Counted from the first letter of the stretch, positions 32,932 to 41,070 are shown. The stretch is 42,978 nt of DNA from Acidobacteriota bacterium (GCA_019247495.1 JAFAOU010000161.1:1-42978), one strand, 5' to 3'. Numbers and translations: made by a program. Notes: generated by a model not told the origin, from the letters alone.

Positions 32932-33792
32932 ATGACCACCGCAACTCTCGATGCCGCGCAAAGCGGCACGTTCCTCCTCGGCGGCGACCTTCCCGTCCAC
33001 CGTCTCGGTTTCGGCGCGATGCGCATCACCGGGAAGGGCATCTGGGGTCCGCCCGCCGATCACGCCGAATCGCTGGCCGTGCTCCGACGCACCATCGAGC
33101 TCGGCGTAAATCTCATCGACACCGCGGAAGCTTACGGTCCATACGTCAGCGAAGAGTTGATCGCCGAGGCGCTGTATCCGTATCCGAAAGGACTCGTCAT
33201 CGCAACGAAGGGCGGCCTCGAACGCACCGGTCCTGATCAATGGCCGGTCAATGGCCGCCCCGAGCGGCTGCGGCAGGGCGTCGAAGGAAGCCTGCGGCGT
33301 CTGCGGCTCGATCGCATCGATCTATGGCAATTGCATCGCGTTGATCCGAACGTTCCCGAAGACGATCAGTTCGGCGCGATCCGCGAGTTTCAGCGCGAAG
33401 GAAAAATCCATCACGTCGGATTGTCGGAAGTGACGGTCGAGCAGATCGAACGCGCCCGCAAGTTCTTCGACGTCGTCTCCGTTCAGAACCGCTACAACCT
33501 CGCGGACCTCGAATGGGAGAACGTCCTCGACTACTGCGATGCCGAAAACATCGCCTTCATCCCCTGGTTCCCGCTGGCTACCGGCAAGCTCGCCGAGAAA
33601 GGCGGCCCGCTCGCCCGCATCGCGGAACGCCACCACGCAACACCGGCGCAAATCGCGCTGGCCTGGCTGCTGAAACGCTCCAGCGTGATGCTGCCGATCC
33701 CGGGCACGTCGAAGGTGAAGCACCTCGAGGAGAACATCGGCGCGGCGGGGATTTCGTTGACGCACGAGGAGTTCATGGAGATTGGTGGGTAG
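32932..33792 (+). CDS. Aldo/keto reductase
   Basis: 286 residues, an NADPH-dependent TIM-barrel reductase. The catalytic tetrad is visible: Asp and Tyr in LIDTAEAYG, Lys in IATKGG, and His in [19 protein letters not shown] opens the barrel, and [19 protein letters not shown] is the cofactor-clamp segment. AAGGAG, 6 nt before the ATG at 32932, confirms the start. It follows the old yellow enzyme gene by 10 nt, so both reductases are likely made together against carbonyl or enone compounds; that pairing is an inference. Confidence 0.95.
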   Translation: MTTATLDAAQSGTFLLGGDLPVHRLGFGAMRITGKGIWGPPADHAESLAVLRRTIELGVNLIDTAEAYGPYVSEELIAEALYPYPKGLVIATKGGLERTGPDQWPVNGRPERLRQGVEGSLRRLRLDRIDLWQLHRVDPNVPEDDQFGAIREFQREGKIHHVGLSEVTVEQIERARKFFDVVSVQNRYNLADLEWENVLDYCDAENIAFIPWFPLATGKLAEKGGPLARIAERHHATPAQIALAWLLKRSSVMLPIPGTSKVKHLEENIGAAGISLTHEEFMEIGG

Positions 33793-33834
33793 TCGAAGGG
33801 GGACGGTTCACGCGGAGACGCGAGGAAGCGGAGG

Positions 33835-34446
33835 TTAGGAGTTGGGGACGCCGTCGAAGAAGTCGACTGTTCCTGTTTCCAGCGAATACTCAGCGCCGAC
33901 GACGAGGAAGCCTCCGTCGCGGATGAGGCGTTCGAGGATCTCGGAGCCGTGCCGGAGGTGGTTGGCGGATGCGCGCACGTTCGCGCGAACGGCTTCGCGC
34001 GTCAGCGTGGCCACGTCGAGGTCGCCGCGGACTGCCATCACACTTTCCACCGACGGCCGTACGCGATCGACGATCGATCGCAGGTTTCGCGATTCGCTGG
34101 TCTTCCCCGCCAGCTCTTCGAGCGTGGCCGTGATGGCGCCGCATTGCGTGTGACCCATGACGACCACCAGCGGCGTTCCGAATCGGGCCGCCGCGAATTC
34201 GACGCTCCCCACCTGCGACGGCGCGACGATGTTACCGGCCACGCGGATCACGAACAGATCGCCAAATCCGAGGTCGAAGACCAACTCCGCGGGCACACGC
34301 GAGTCGGAACATCCGAGGATGATCGCGAACGGCTCCTGCCCATCCGCCAACGACGCGCGATGTCCCTGATGCCCAATTGCCTTGGCCTCGACGAACCGCC
34401 GGTTGCCATCGCGAAGTCGGTTCAGTGCTTCGATTGCAGTGATCAC
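33835..34446 (-). CDS. Beta-carbonic anhydrase
   Basis: 203 residues. It interconverts CO2 and bicarbonate using zinc. Ligands and partner residues are visible in IILGCSDSRVP (Cys ligand and the Asp-Arg dyad) and MGHTQCGA (His and Cys ligands). DLGFGDLFVIRVAGNIV and SVEFAAARFGTPLVVV are conserved flanks. No signal peptide. The GTG at 34446 overlaps the stop of the upstream acetyltransferase by 4 nt (GTGA) and has GAGAGGA 9 nt before it. A GTG at 34455 would leave no spacing to that site, so the shorter form is preferred. Confidence 0.95.
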   Translation of the reverse strand: MITAIEALNRLRDGNRRFVEAKAIGHQGHRASLADGQEPFAIILGCSDSRVPAELVFDLGFGDLFVIRVAGNIVAPSQVGSVEFAAARFGTPLVVVMGHTQCGAITATLEELAGKTSESRNLRSIVDRVRPSVESVMAVRGDLDVATLTREAVRANVRASANHLRHGSEILERLIRDGGFLVVGAEYSLETGTVDFFDGVPNS

Positions 34447-34976
34447 GATCGCCACTCCTCTCGCACGATGCCGTAGTAGTCGACATCAACGTGCTCGCCC
34501 CATTTCAGGATGTGTTGGCGCATCGTCCCTTCGCGTCGCATGCCAATCTTCTGGAGCACTCGCCCCGAGGCCGGGTTGCGGGTGAAGTGGAAGGCGAAGA
34601 CGCGGTTCAGGTTGAGCGTGTTGAAGACGTAGTCGACGATCGCCTGAGCGGCCTCGGACACATAGCCCCGATTCCAGTACGGAACACCGATCCAGTAACC
34701 GATCTCCGCGCGGTCGTGATTGCTGTCGACGTGCAGGCCGATCGCGCCCATAGCCTCGCCGCCGTCCCGCGTCGTGATAGCGAAGATGTGATTGTGGGAC
34801 GTGTCGTCGTGACCTTCGATCCACTCCGCCGCGGCGCCCTCGGGATACGGATGCGGGATCAGCAGCGTGCTGGCGGCGATCTCGCGATCCGAGGCCAGTC
34901 GCTGGATCGCGGGCGCATCGGCGGGAGTGAACGGGCGCAGCACGAGGCGCTCGGTTTCAATGGTGGGGCGAGGCAT
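34443..34976 (-). CDS. GNAT family N-acetyltransferase (RimJ/RimL type)
   Basis: 177 residues. The RimJ/L-like pattern starts ETERLVLRPFTPADAPAI. The acetyl-CoA-binding region is IGYWIGVPYWNRGYVSEAAQ. It is followed by NRVFAFHFTRNPASGRVLQK and IGMRREGTMRQHI. Such enzymes acetylate ribosomal proteins, other N-termini or small molecules; the target here is unknown. The ATG at 34976 places the family's usual start, though the ribosome-binding site is weak. The stop overlaps the GTG start of the carbonic anhydrase by 4 nt. Confidence 0.92.
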   Translation of the reverse strand: MPRPTIETERLVLRPFTPADAPAIQRLASDREIAASTLLIPHPYPEGAAAEWIEGHDDTSHNHIFAITTRDGGEAMGAIGLHVDSNHDRAEIGYWIGVPYWNRGYVSEAAQAIVDYVFNTLNLNRVFAFHFTRNPASGRVLQKIGMRREGTMRQHILKWGEHVDVDYYGIVREEWRS

Positions 34977-34983
34977 TCGAAAT

Positions 34984-35006
34984 GGGGCCGGGGAGTGCCC
35001 GGCCCC
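34984..35006. terminator. Perfect 9-bp GC hairpin after the LolA-like gene
   Basis: GGGGCCGGG (34984-34992) pairs perfectly with CCCGGCCCC (34998-35006) around a 5-nt loop. On the minus strand it lies 7 nt after the stop of the LolA-like gene and is followed by ATTTCG, so a weak terminator or processing hairpin is possible. The lack of a proper T-run also allows a dispersed palindrome. Confidence 0.5.
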
Positions 35007-35013
35007 ACGAACT

Positions 35014-35772
35014 CTACTGCGGTTTCTTCTCTTCCGGTTTCGGCGCGGCGGCGACGGCCGGCATCTTGAACATCGCGGCGTCAACCTTTGGATTCAGCTC
35101 GATCTTTTCGATGGTGATGGCCTGGCCACCCTCTTTGCCTTTCACATGGCTTTCCATCGAGTAGGGCATCGTCAGTCCGTCGACGGTCTTGTAGTCGCCA
35201 ATCGACGTCTCCATCTCCAGATCCTGCCCCTGAACGTTGCGCGTGGCCTCGGTGCGGATGACCAGGTACGTTTCCGCGTCAAGGTAGACGTTCGACTCTT
35301 TGCCTTCCTTGGTCGTGACGTGCAGTTTGTACGTCGGCGTTCCCTCGGTATCGACTTTCCCGATGTACTCGACCTTGTTGCCCTTCGCTTTGTAATCGAA
35401 GGTTGGACCGTCGAAATCGGCCTCGACGCGGATGTCCTTCAACTGCTCTTCGGTCATCTTCTGCGGGTCCTTGTTGCCCATGAACGGCATCAGGTTCCAG
35501 CCGGTGGAGCCGTCGTACGCAGACGTTCCGGTCATCCCCTGAATCGTGAAATCGACGCGCATTTCGGCGGGGCGCGCTTTGACGATCGTGATCGGCGCCT
35601 CCATCGGACCCATCTTCATCTTTCCGGTCAGGCGCATCGACTGGAGGGCCTTGAGCTTGTCCTTGCCGCCCATCGCTTTGAGATTTTTCTCGAGCAGCTC
35701 ATCGGCGGTCTGGCCGAACGCGGAAACCGTGAGCAGCACGGCACAAAGCGAAAGCAGTAGTTTCTTCGACAT
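35014..35772 (-). CDS. LolA-like periplasmic lipoprotein-sorting type protein
   Basis: 252 residues with a signal peptide (KKLLLSLCAVLLTVSAFGQT, cut near FGQ). The mature part is beta-rich, with ELLEKNLKAMGGKDKLKAL, PAEMRVDFTIQGMTGTSAYD, GWNLMPFMG and YLDAETYLVIRTEATRN. That is the layout of the COG2834 outer-membrane lipoprotein-sorting (LolA/LolB-like) group, which can carry lipids or lipoproteins in the periplasm. AGGAGG, 5 nt before the ATG, fixes the start. It follows batD by 70 nt on the same strand and may be the last gene of the Bat locus. The C-terminal Pro/Lys-rich tail (PKPEEKKPQ) is unusual. Confidence 0.82.
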   Translation of the reverse strand: MSKKLLLSLCAVLLTVSAFGQTADELLEKNLKAMGGKDKLKALQSMRLTGKMKMGPMEAPITIVKARPAEMRVDFTIQGMTGTSAYDGSTGWNLMPFMGNKDPQKMTEEQLKDIRVEADFDGPTFDYKAKGNKVEYIGKVDTEGTPTYKLHVTTKEGKESNVYLDAETYLVIRTEATRNVQGQDLEMETSIGDYKTVDGLTMPYSMESHVKGKEGGQAITIEKIELNPKVDAAMFKMPAVAAAPKPEEKKPQ

Positions 35773-35842
35773 GAATCCTCCTGGTTGTGTTGGGACGTTT
35801 CGTCGATTGTGACATACGTCCGACTGGCGTACGAGGTTGCGT

Positions 35843-37492
35843 TCAGAAGGTGGCGAGGAGGTCGCGCACTCTGCCGCGGACGTCAACCGGCTCGGCGATG
35901 AGGCGATCGCGTTCGGCAGCATCGAGAAGGGAACGAAGGGCGCGATAGGCGTCGCCGCGATCGGAGGTTTCGCGAAGGATGGAGATGGAATCGACGCCAC
36001 GGCCCGATAGCCATTCGTCGACGGCGATCCGCGTTTCTGCCGGCGTCTCCCGGACGAGCGCCCGCACATCGCGCCGGATCGCTCGCGCGCGTGCGATGCG
36101 CGGCCACGCGATGGCGAGCAGGATGAGAATTGCCGCCGCGATACCGATGAACGGCAGCGACTGCCGCGCGGCTTCCACCGGCGCACTGCCAGGCATCGGC
36201 GGACCATGCGGCTGCGTCGAGGCTGCATCCGCCGCTTGAACGAGAAGCGTCCGCTGCTCGCAGCGAATCTCGCGCCGCACTCCGGCCGGCGTCAGAATCT
36301 GCGCCGTCAGCGGCGGGACGACGAACATGCCGGTGCTGTTCGGGAAAATCAGAAAACGCCAGCGCCGCGTCATCACCGCCTCGTCGCGTCTCTGCACGCT
36401 CACCGCTCCCTCGGCGATCTGGACGCTTCCGTCGATCGCTTGCGCAAACGACGGCGGCGGCGCGGCGCGAAGGTTCGCGGCGCCGGTCATGATCACTTCG
36501 ACTGCCACCGGTCCGCCGTTCTTCTGCACCGGCGCCTCACATTGCAGCGCAACGTCGCCGACCGCCGTGACCGGCGGGCCGGGCGGAATCGGACGCGTTT
36601 CAATTGCGAGGGGCGACGAGCGCCGCTGCACATCGACAACGCTTCCCTCGAATAGACGCAACAGGTTAGAGCCAAGCGGCTTCATGATCTGCGCCTCGAT
36701 GGCGAGCGGATCGGCGTTCAGCGTGCCCGCCCGCAACGGAAAAAGCGCCACGCGGCGGATGACCAGCTTCTGCATAGCCACGCCGCCAATGAACACTTGC
36801 TGCGGCGTCTGACCGCGAATGTCCAGCTCTTCGACCCAGAAGTCGGCCAGCTTCGGCATCCGCGAGATCCCGTGCTGCTGCACATTCGCCGCGTTGTAAA
36901 TCGTCCAGGTGACGATGACCTGCTCGCCGACGAAGACGTTGCTCTTGTCGGCCTCAGCGACGACGAAAATGGGATCGCGTCCAGTGGCCATGAGCTCATG
37001 GAGGATGCGGATCGGATCGTTCGTCCCGGCCGCGAGATCCGGCAGAACCTGAATCGACAGCGGCGCGAGAGTCTCCACCTGTCCGTCGGCGCCGTGCAGC
37101 GTCAGCGGGCCGACGAGCGCGGCGCCGGGGTGGATCGGACGCGCGACGTAGCGCAGAACCTTGCGCCGCGACGACTGGCCGTTGATCCATGAAAACTCGG
37201 ACGAAACGGACGGTGAACCATCGATGACGAGGTTCTGCATCGGGAGTTGAAGATTGTCTGCCGATGCGAAGGCGTCGGTGAGCGTCAGCGTGATGGTGAG
37301 GGCGTCGTCAGTGGATAGCGTTCGTTTATCGACCTGGAGATCGCTGCCCATCGCAGGCAGCGCGAGGAGCACGAGAAGAAAAGCAATGTTGAATGTTGAA
37401 TGTTCAATGTTCAATGTTGAATGACGAGGCCGAGGGCGCTTCCGCCACTTCGCCCATTCAACATTCAACATTGAACATTCAACATTCAACAT
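35843..37492 (-). CDS. batD: BatD family protein
   Basis: Up to 549 residues. The predicted envelope-side BatD (oxygen tolerance) fold is mostly tandem beta domains (about 50-400: VDKRTLSTDDALTITLTLTD, DPIFVVAEADKSNVFVGEQV, FWVEELDIRG). A membrane helix follows at about 446-466 (LPFIGIAAAILILLAIAWP), then a cytoplasmic helical tail. The start is unclear. The ATG at 37492 reads through a long inverted repeat (residues 1-36, MLNVECSMLNVEW and STLNIEHSTFNI) before the signal-like core FLLVLLALPAMGS. A TTG inside the repeat (37414) would give a more normal leader. It lies downstream of the TPR gene in the moxR-bat locus. Confidence 0.88.
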   Translation of the reverse strand: MLNVECSMLNVEWAKWRKRPRPRHSTLNIEHSTFNIAFLLVLLALPAMGSDLQVDKRTLSTDDALTITLTLTDAFASADNLQLPMQNLVIDGSPSVSSEFSWINGQSSRRKVLRYVARPIHPGAALVGPLTLHGADGQVETLAPLSIQVLPDLAAGTNDPIRILHELMATGRDPIFVVAEADKSNVFVGEQVIVTWTIYNAANVQQHGISRMPKLADFWVEELDIRGQTPQQVFIGGVAMQKLVIRRVALFPLRAGTLNADPLAIEAQIMKPLGSNLLRLFEGSVVDVQRRSSPLAIETRPIPPGPPVTAVGDVALQCEAPVQKNGGPVAVEVIMTGAANLRAAPPPSFAQAIDGSVQIAEGAVSVQRRDEAVMTRRWRFLIFPNSTGMFVVPPLTAQILTPAGVRREIRCEQRTLLVQAADAASTQPHGPPMPGSAPVEAARQSLPFIGIAAAILILLAIAWPRIARARAIRRDVRALVRETPAETRIAVDEWLSGRGVDSISILRETSDRGDAYRALRSLLDAAERDRLIAEPVDVRGRVRDLLATF

Positions 37493-37493
37493 T
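37385..37493. repeat. 39-bp-arm inverted repeat of an AATGTT 7-mer over the batD start
   Basis: The left arm (about 37385-37423) is a tandem of AATGTTG and AATGTTC units. The right arm (about 37455-37493) is its reverse complement with one mismatch in 39. About 31 nt of GC-rich spacer separates them. The arms are strikingly AT-rich for this genome. The repeat fills the gap between the TPR gene stop (37505) and the batD signal sequence. Exact edges may be off by one base. Confidence 0.85.
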
Positions 37494-37504
37494 CGCCTTC
37501 CCGC

Positions 37505-38140
37505 CTACCACCCCACATGCAATCGCTCGCGACTCGGGCGATGCATCCGCGACAACTCTTCCTGCTCCTGTTGCTGGACCGACCGCAGAAGCCCATCGAC
37601 ATTCGGATCGTTCTTCGGCTGCTGCTGTCCGCCCGTTTGCGGCGACGGTTGCGGCTTCTTCTGCGGCTCCGGTCCGCGATCCTGTTGCGATCCGCTGCCG
37701 CCGCCCTGCTGTTTCTGCATGGCCTGCTTGCGGCGAAGCGCGATCTCGAGGTTGCGTTTGGCGTCCGCGTCGTTCGGGCGAATCCGCAGCGCGTCGCTGT
37801 AATCGCGGATGGCGTAGTCGAAGGCATTCGCGGAAAGCGCGCTGTTGCCGCGATTGAAGAGCGCGTCAGCGCGAAGCGACGGATCGGCCATCGCTTTGGC
37901 AATCGTCGATGAACCTGCCTCGCGATTTCCGGCGGCGATTTGCGAGGTGCCGAGGTTGAAGGCGCGGGAGGGACTCGACGCGATCGAGGTGGCGGTGGCG
38001 AACGACTTCTGCGCGTCCGCGTATTTTTTCTGTTCGAACTGCTTCACCCCGCGCGCGGTGGCGGCGTGCGAGTTGGTCTCGCGCGTAAAGCGATCGACGA
38101 AGGGAATCGTGACAAGGAGAAGGATGGCGAAGACCTTCAC
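37505..38140 (-). CDS. TPR protein of the Bat locus (BatC-like)
   Basis: 211 residues. After a short hydrophobic N-terminus (VFAILLLVTIPFVDRF, signal anchor), residues about 30-130 hold TPR pairs (GVKQFEQKKYADAQKSFATA, RADALFNRGNSALSANAFDY, AIRDYSDALRIRPNDADAKR). Then comes a Gln/Pro/Gly-rich tail with NDPNVDGLLRSVQQQEQEEL, like the BatC or aerotolerance TPR proteins that bind the vWA partners. The GTG at 38140 overlaps the batB stop by 4 nt (GTGA), so it is translationally coupled. Confidence 0.85.
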   Translation of the reverse strand: MKVFAILLLVTIPFVDRFTRETNSHAATARGVKQFEQKKYADAQKSFATATSIASSPSRAFNLGTSQIAAGNREAGSSTIAKAMADPSLRADALFNRGNSALSANAFDYAIRDYSDALRIRPNDADAKRNLEIALRRKQAMQKQQGGGSGSQQDRGPEPQKKPQPSPQTGGQQQPKNDPNVDGLLRSVQQQEQEELSRMHRPSRERLHVGW

Positions 38141-39096
38141 TCCGCACCTCGATTGGCGAGCGACCCGAGGAACATGGCCACGCAGGCGAACGCCAACGGC
38201 CATTGGTAGCGCTCGATCGGGACGCGGATGTTGCGCTGCTTCAGCGTCCCGCCGGATGCCGCCAGCGAGTCGAGCGCGTGCTCGCCGAATGGATTCGCGT
38301 AGAACTTCCCGCCCGTCGCCGCCGCAATCTTCTGCAACGCCTCGGGGCGCGCGTACGTCGTCACCACCTGCCCGTTGTCGTCGACCAGATCGCCGCCACC
38401 TTCCGGCCGCGGGATCGTGCTGCCCGCCGCGGTGCCGATGAGAATCGTCGACACCGGTACGCCGCGTTGCGCGAGCTTGGCGACGGTGTCGTCGAGCCGC
38501 GTGCTCTGATCCTCGCCGTCGCTGATGACGACGATGTCTCCTCGCTGCGCGGTGTCACCCGCCAACCGCAGCGCGGCCATCAACGCGACGGAAAGATCGG
38601 AGCCGGGATTCGAAACTTCACCGGCCTGAATCGAATCGAGCAGCGCCTCGACCGCATCGTCATCACTCGTCAACGGCGACACGACCTCGGCGGCCGACTC
38701 GAAAACGACCAGGCCGACACGTCCCTGCTGCGCATCGATGATCCGTTTTGCGATCGCCTTCGCGGCGTCGAGCCGCGAGGTGCCAACATCCTGCGCGGCC
38801 ATGCTCAGCGAAACGTCGATGGCGATGACGCGATTCGATTCGCGCTGTTCGATCGGAACAACTCGAAACCCAGCCTCAGGGCCAGCCAACGCGATGACGC
38901 ACCCGAGGAGCGCAAGGGCGGCGAGCCAAGGCCTGACGAAACGCAGCGGATTCGCAACGCCGCGAAGCCGCTCCGAAACGAACCGGCGTGCGATGCGGAT
39001 CCGCTGACGCTCGCGTGCGATGAAAAAGATCAGCGCGACCGGGACGGCAAGCGCGAGCCAGAGCAACTGCGGCGCGCGGAAGGAGATCGCGTTCAC
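38137..39096 (-). CDS. batB: BatB-like vWA membrane protein
   Basis: 319 residues from the GTG at 39096. Two N-terminal membrane helices (LLWLALAVPVALIFFIA; RPWLAALALLGCVIALAG) precede a vWA domain (about 85-275) with the MIDAS motif DVSLSM and the partner segments NPGSDLSVAL and ISDGEDQST. A C-terminal helix closes it (WPLAFACVAMFLGSLA). The vWA faces the periplasm in Bat systems, with metal-dependent protein contacts. The frame is open to 39165 but those codons are the palindromic element, so the GTG at the repeat edge is chosen. The stop overlaps the TPR gene start. Confidence 0.92.
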   Translation of the reverse strand: MNAISFRAPQLLWLALAVPVALIFFIARERQRIRIARRFVSERLRGVANPLRFVRPWLAALALLGCVIALAGPEAGFRVVPIEQRESNRVIAIDVSLSMAAQDVGTSRLDAAKAIAKRIIDAQQGRVGLVVFESAAEVVSPLTSDDDAVEALLDSIQAGEVSNPGSDLSVALMAALRLAGDTAQRGDIVVISDGEDQSTRLDDTVAKLAQRGVPVSTILIGTAAGSTIPRPEGGGDLVDDNGQVVTTYARPEALQKIAAATGGKFYANPFGEHALDSLAASGGTLKQRNIRVPIERYQWPLAFACVAMFLGSLANRGAE

Positions 39097-39114
39097 GCGA
39101 GCCTCCCGGGGAGT

Positions 39115-39213
39115 AGCGCCGGCGGCCCGCCGGCTGTATCGCCGCCGGCTCGGCGGCATTGACACGACGCGCCAGCGAGCCGGTGGCGGTCCAGCCGGCG
39201 AGCCGCCGGCGCT
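39115..39213. repeat. GC-rich palindromic element, copy B (inverted pair between batB and batA)
   Basis: Two copies of the 43-nt unit face each other: 39115-39157 on the plus strand and 39171-39213 inverted, 13 nt apart. Compared with copies A and C, the linker of the left unit reads TGTATC instead of TGGACC, and the right unit has a few changes in its modules. It fills the 124-nt gap between batA (stop at 39221) and batB (start 39096). Confidence 0.85.
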
Positions 39214-39220
39214 ACGTTTT

Positions 39221-40228
39221 TCACGCCGTCACCTTCTGCCACACCGTCTCTCCCGACAAAAGCGCCAGCGCCAGCGCGATCACTCCGAGCGCCAGCGGCA
39301 GCCCGTACAACTCATCGATTTTTTCGCTCTTCGGCGCCGTCAGACGCGTCTTCTCGAGGTGATCGATGCGATCGAGCACGTCGCTCATCGTCCGCGCATC
39401 CGTGGCGCGGAAATACTCGCCGTTGGTCGTCTTCGCGATCGCCGCCAGCGCCTCTTCATCGATGTCGGCGCGAACGAGTTGATACGTCGTCACGATCTCG
39501 CCGGTGAATGGGTCCTGCCTCTTGATCGGAATCGGCACCGGCCCGCGGCTGCCGACGCCGATTGTGTAGATCTTGATGCCATATCGCGCCGCCAGCTGCG
39601 CGGCCACGAGCGGATCGATCGAGCCTGCGTTGTTCACGCCGTCAGTGACGAGGATGATGATCCGGCTGCGCGTTTTCGACGTCCTCAATCGGTTCACCGA
39701 GGTGGCGATGGCGTGGCCGATGGCCGTACCGTCGCCGTTCTCGCCGACCTGCGCGCGCTCCAGAATCGCGCCGGCGATGTCGCGGTCGTACGTGATCGGC
39801 ACACGCGTCGCGGCGCGCACTCCGAACGTCACGATGCCGATGCGGTCGTCCTGCCGTTTGCTGATGAAATCGCCGATCAACTCCTTCGCCACGGCGAACC
39901 GATTCCGCGGTTTGAAATCCTCGGCGGCCATGCTCCCCGAGGCGTCGAGAGCGATGACGATGTCGATGCCGAAGCGGTCGTTCGAGGCCATCTTCGTCAC
40001 TCGCTGCGGCCGCGCCAGCGCCACGATCATCGCCAACGCCGCGATCGATTCGAGAAGGAACGGGATTCCCGCGAGTTGCGCGCGAAGAGACGTTTTCGGC
40101 GATGCGATCGATAGCGACGATATTGAAAACGCGCCGAAGCGCCGGCGACGATCGCGGACGAGCAGCGCGATCCTGCCGATGATCGCGAGAATCAACAGCA
40201 GCCAGAGCGGATTGGCGAAGCGGATCAT
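39221..40228 (-). CDS. batA: BatA-like vWA membrane protein
   Basis: 335 residues. Two membrane helices at about 5-22 and 53-70 precede the vWA domain (about 85-285) with a full MIDAS: DASGSM, NGDGTAIGHAI (conserved Thr) and LVTDGVNNAG. A C-terminal helix (LYGLPLALGVIALALALLSG) follows. It is the most conserved Bat protein and probably pairs with BatB in a MoxR-dependent membrane complex. The ATG at 40228 overlaps the stop of the DUF4381-like gene by 4 nt (ATGA). The downstream gap to batB is filled by the paired palindromic element. Confidence 0.94.
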   Translation of the reverse strand: MIRFANPLWLLLILAIIGRIALLVRDRRRRFGAFSISSLSIASPKTSLRAQLAGIPFLLESIAALAMIVALARPQRVTKMASNDRFGIDIVIALDASGSMAAEDFKPRNRFAVAKELIGDFISKRQDDRIGIVTFGVRAATRVPITYDRDIAGAILERAQVGENGDGTAIGHAIATSVNRLRTSKTRSRIIILVTDGVNNAGSIDPLVAAQLAARYGIKIYTIGVGSRGPVPIPIKRQDPFTGEIVTTYQLVRADIDEEALAAIAKTTNGEYFRATDARTMSDVLDRIDHLEKTRLTAPKSEKIDELYGLPLALGVIALALALLSGETVWQKVTA

Positions 40229-41067
40229 GCTGCCTCCTCGGCCTGCACGACCGGCGGCTCCGCCCACGCCGGAATGGCCAACGCCTGACTCGCGATCGCG
40301 TCGAAATCCGCGGGCGCGGCGCCCCAAGGCGAAAACTTTTCGAGGTCGCCCTGGCGGAGGATCGTCGCGACCAGCGACGCGTCACCGTCGTAGCGCCGCC
40401 GGCTCGGCGGCTGGAGCGCCGGCGGCTCGCCGGCGATTTCCGAAGTTGCCGCCGAGCCGGCGGCGGTCCAGCCGGCGGGCCGCCGGCGCTCCGTTTCCTC
40501 ATCGATGCGCGCGAGGAGTTCCGAAGTCGTGAGTTCGGCGCCGAGGTCGGTGCGAACGGCGGCGAGGTACGCGCGAACGATGTCGGCGAGAGTCGCCCAG
40601 CGTTTCGGCGCATCGGGACGGAGAGTACGAAGACGCCGGCGGAACTCGTCGGCAGGCGCAACGACGATCACCGGCCTGGTCACCCGCCACTTCGCGAGGA
40701 TCACCACGGCGATCCACGCCGCAATCGCGGCGAGTGCAGCGATACCGATCGCGACAAACGGCAGCCGCGGCCACGGTTCCGGTTTGGGAGGCTTCAGCGG
40801 CGCGGGCTCCAGTTTGTCGTCCGGCTTCAGCACCGAGTGAATCGGAATCATCACGCTGACGGGACCTTCCGCCGAATGCGCATTGACCGTGATCGTGTGC
40901 GGCACGAACGTGCGGATCACGACCGAGTTTCCGTTGCGCGAAATCACTTCGTAATCTGCGGACGGATCGACGGTGGTCGGAGCCGCGAACGTGATCGTGA
41001 TCGGATCGCCAATCGCCGGCTTCGGCGGCTGGAAGGTCGTAATCAGCAGAAAGAGAAGCGCCAACAT
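40225..41067 (-). CDS. DUF4381-like membrane protein of the Bat locus
   Basis: 280 residues. A signal or first helix (LALLFLLITTF) precedes a beta domain (about 15-80: DPITITFAAPTTVDPSADYE). A second helix lies at about 103-125 (FVAIGIAALAAIAAWIAVVI). The cytoplasmic part has DEFRRRLRTLRPDAPKRWAT and ADIVRAYLAAVRTDLGAELT, the helical pattern of DUF4381-type proteins coded between DUF58 and BatA genes. Residues about 193-226 (starting RRRPAGWTAAGSAA) are encoded by the palindromic element, in frame, and interrupt the helical domain after LLARIDEETE. The domain resumes with DASLVATILRQGDLEKF. It follows the DUF58 gene by 3 nt. Confidence 0.8.
   Translation of the reverse strand: MLALLFLLITTFQPPKPAIGDPITITFAAPTTVDPSADYEVISRNGNSVVIRTFVPHTITVNAHSAEGPVSVMIPIHSVLKPDDKLEPAPLKPPKPEPWPRLPFVAIGIAALAAIAAWIAVVILAKWRVTRPVIVVAPADEFRRRLRTLRPDAPKRWATLADIVRAYLAAVRTDLGAELTTSELLARIDEETERRRPAGWTAAGSAATSEIAGEPPALQPPSRRRYDGDASLVATILRQGDLEKFSPWGAAPADFDAIASQALAIPAWAEPPVVQAEEAA
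40391..40490. repeat. GC-rich palindromic element, copy C (inverted pair inside a gene)
   Basis: The right unit 40448-40490 is the exact reverse complement of copy A (43 of 43 nt). The left unit 40391-40434 has the same two hairpin modules in swapped order. The whole 100-nt insert lies in frame within the DUF4381-like gene and keeps it open. It is read in a different frame from copy A, giving RRRPAGWTAAGSAA instead of SAGGPPAGPPPARR. Confidence 0.85.
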
Positions 41068-41070
41068 GCG

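Noticed and set aside
33805..33834. Possible decayed CGCGGAG-type repeat between the aldo/keto reductase and carbonic anhydrase genes
   Set aside because: Too short and irregular to call as a repeat from one copy.
37385..37493. CRISPR-like array suggested by repeated AATGTT units
   Set aside because: Units are 7 nt without spacers and mirrored; no cas gene is present.
37393..37857. Plus-strand open frame of 154 codons (starts MLNVQCSMLN)
   Set aside because: It begins in the 7-mer repeat and runs antisense to the TPR and batD genes with an amino-acid make-up of a shadow frame.
39097..39165. N-terminal extension of batB to an ATG at 39165
   Set aside because: The extra residues (MSMPPSRRRYSRRAAGATPR) are the palindromic element; GTG 39096 precedes the first hydrophobic part directly.
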